Origin: Actinomadura sp. KC216
GTDB lineage: Bacteria > Actinomycetota > Actinomycetes > Streptosporangiales > Streptosporangiaceae
Reading direction: 5' to 3'
Assembly: GCF_004348535.1 (NCBI RefSeq)
Contig: NZ_SMJX01000032.1
Span: 1 to 43,676, forward strand
DNA: 43,676 nt
Shown here: one piece after another, positions 42,739 through 43,676 of the stretch
Layout: each line of letters starts with the position of its first letter
Position numbering within the stretch: the first letter of the stretch is position 1
Made by a program: the position numbers and the translations under genes
Notes under the pieces: model-generated
What the model was told of the DNA's origin: nothing
Database searches by the model: none
What the model saw: only the letters and a program-made list of their open reading frames with translations

Positions 42739-43676
42739 GTGGACGTCCGTGCCGGCCGAGTGGGAACGCCGGGACCAGGCACCGGATCCTTCCGTCTGGG
42801 CGACCGTCCGCACTCCGGCGCTGCCGTCCATCAGCGAATGCAACCCCGCGGCGGTACGGTGGCGCGACCTCGTGATCGATCCGGATCTGGCGGGGCTCGT
42901 CCCCGGGAGGGCCCGCCCCTCGTCGATCGTGATCACCGACGGCGGGGACGAGTGGCGGCTGCCCCTGGACGACGTCCTGCCGACACGCCTGGCCTGGCAC
43001 CCCCAGCGCCCGCTGCTCGCGGGGCTCGCCATACGGGAACGACGCGCTTATGTGTGGACGGCCGACCACCGGGCCCGGACGGTCACCGTGCACCTGCACC
43101 TGCGGGCCGCCGTGTCGTTCACCGCCTACGGGCATCCGCCGGTGGCCTGGTGCGGGGACGACCGCCTCGTGCTGCCCGTCCCCGGCCCGGACGCAGACGC
43201 CCGCCCGGACGGAGACGCCGAGGCGGCGCCGCCGGAGGCGCGGCCCGTGGCCTTCGAGGCGACCGGGCCGAACGTCGTCGCGTTCGAGCCGCCGCCCGAA
43301 GAGCTGGTACGGCTGGCCGGGGCCAGGCTCGCCGTCGCCGATCTGGGATCGGGCACCGGGGAGAGCACGCCTCTCACCCCTCCCATGCTCCTCCGGAGCC
43401 TGCTTCCGGCACCCACCGGCAACAAGGTGATCGCGACTCATGGCTACTGGGACGCCGGGGACGAGGCACTGCACTGGGCCGACGTCCTGATCGACCTCGA
43501 CGCTCCGGGGACGCCCCGTCCCGTGCCGTCCGGCGGCGAGTACCGCGCGCTCCTGGAACCGCCGCCGAGCGACCCCGAGCCCACCGCCGGCGCGGTGACC
43601 GCCACGCGGCCCGCCGTGCCGATCCCCACCGGGCTCGGCACGGCGACGCTCGCGCTCCCGCCCGCCGTTCCCGGCC
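42728..43676 (+). CDS. Prolyl-oligopeptidase-like beta-propeller protein, cut by window end
   Basis: The ATG at 42728 overlaps the MauE-thioredoxin gene by 11 nt, and the frame is open to the window end (at least 316 codons). The visible part looks like the propeller of S9-family peptidases: LAWHPQRPLLAGLAIRERRAYVW, then VAWCGDDRLVLPVP and KVIATHGYWDAGDEALHW, with acidic Pro-rich loops. The catalytic Ser-Asp-His domain would lie beyond the edge. If present, it may be the leader peptidase replacing the inactive B2, or an analogue of lasso isopeptidases. It could instead be only a propeller. Confidence 0.55.
   Translation, partial: MSAEWTSVPAEWERRDQAPDPSVWATVRTPALPSISECNPAAVRWRDLVIDPDLAGLVPGRARPSSIVITDGGDEWRLPLDDVLPTRLAWHPQRPLLAGLAIRERRAYVWTADHRARTVTVHLHLRAAVSFTAYGHPPVAWCGDDRLVLPVPGPDADARPDGDAEAAPPEARPVAFEATGPNVVAFEPPPEELVRLAGARLAVADLGSGTGESTPLTPPMLLRSLLPAPTGNKVIATHGYWDAGDEALHWADVLIDLDAPGTPRPVPSGGEYRALLEPPPSDPEPTAGAVTATRPAVPIPTGLGTATLALPPAVPG

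Noticed and set aside
1..43676. CRISPR arrays, rRNA, insertion sequences
   Set aside because: No regularly spaced direct repeats, rRNA sequence or transposase was seen on either strand.

Overview
The window is very GC-rich DNA with dense GTG/ATG starts and strong GGAGG ribosome sites. It also has an oligoribonuclease/tRNA-His pair, SARP-like STAND regulators, a P450 and a RiPP locus. Together these point to a filamentous actinomycete, probably near Actinomadura/Thermomonosporaceae. The family-level guess is inference.

Layout. (1) 1-5.1 kb is housekeeping mixed with accessory DNA: orn, tRNA-His, a GIY-YIG protein in a patch that may be an old insertion at the tRNA 3' end, a truncated MazG-like gene, a convergent overlapping pair (unknown conserved protein and DUF488 protein), an atypical LuxR-type response regulator and tRNA-Lys. 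(2) 5.1-13.4 kb is surface and metabolic: an OFA-type MFS transporter with its 52-residue small subunit, two divergent secreted beta-propeller proteins (YVTN lactonase-like and Asp-box/VPS10-like), a cytochrome P450 with an unusual I-helix, and a secreted triplicate-domain protein. (3) 14.0-29.4 kb is a minus-strand run of a LAL-type LuxR regulator followed by three tightly packed giant genes (1173, 976 and 2004 aa). The middle one is a phospholipase D-like protein; the outer two are beta-rich, with FN3-like and lectin-like segments. I cannot match this set to a known system. (4) 29.6-38.2 kb holds STAND signalling NTPases: nSTAND-WD40, a small unknown protein coupled by ATGA to a membrane NACHT protein, and a divergent HTH-NB-ARC protein. 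The NACHT and NB-ARC proteins share the same kind of N-terminal HTH. (5) 38.2 kb to the end has a kinase-like APH gene divergent from a RiPP operon that runs off the window.

The most striking find is the RiPP operon. Its first gene, 39423-39593, is too short for ordinary gene calling and encodes a 56-residue peptide whose C-terminal half has a perfect inhibitor-cystine-knot (knottin) spacing, C-x6-C-x5-CC-x4-C-x4-C. A 16-bp stem-loop follows. Then come a lasso-B2-like protein without the catalytic Cys and His, an asparagine-synthetase/lasso-cyclase-like protein whose ATP motif is SGGLGS rather than SGGxDS, a PqqD-like recognition protein, a MauE-thioredoxin fusion (a plausible disulfide-forming enzyme) and the start of a prolyl-oligopeptidase-like beta-propeller protein. 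My reading is a lasso-derived pathway repurposed to make a disulfide-knotted peptide.

A 30-bp operator-like site made of three 10-bp units (GGACRGAANN twice, then GGACGGC) occurs both upstream of the RiPP operon and upstream of the nSTAND-WD40 gene. It suggests common regulation of the two loci.
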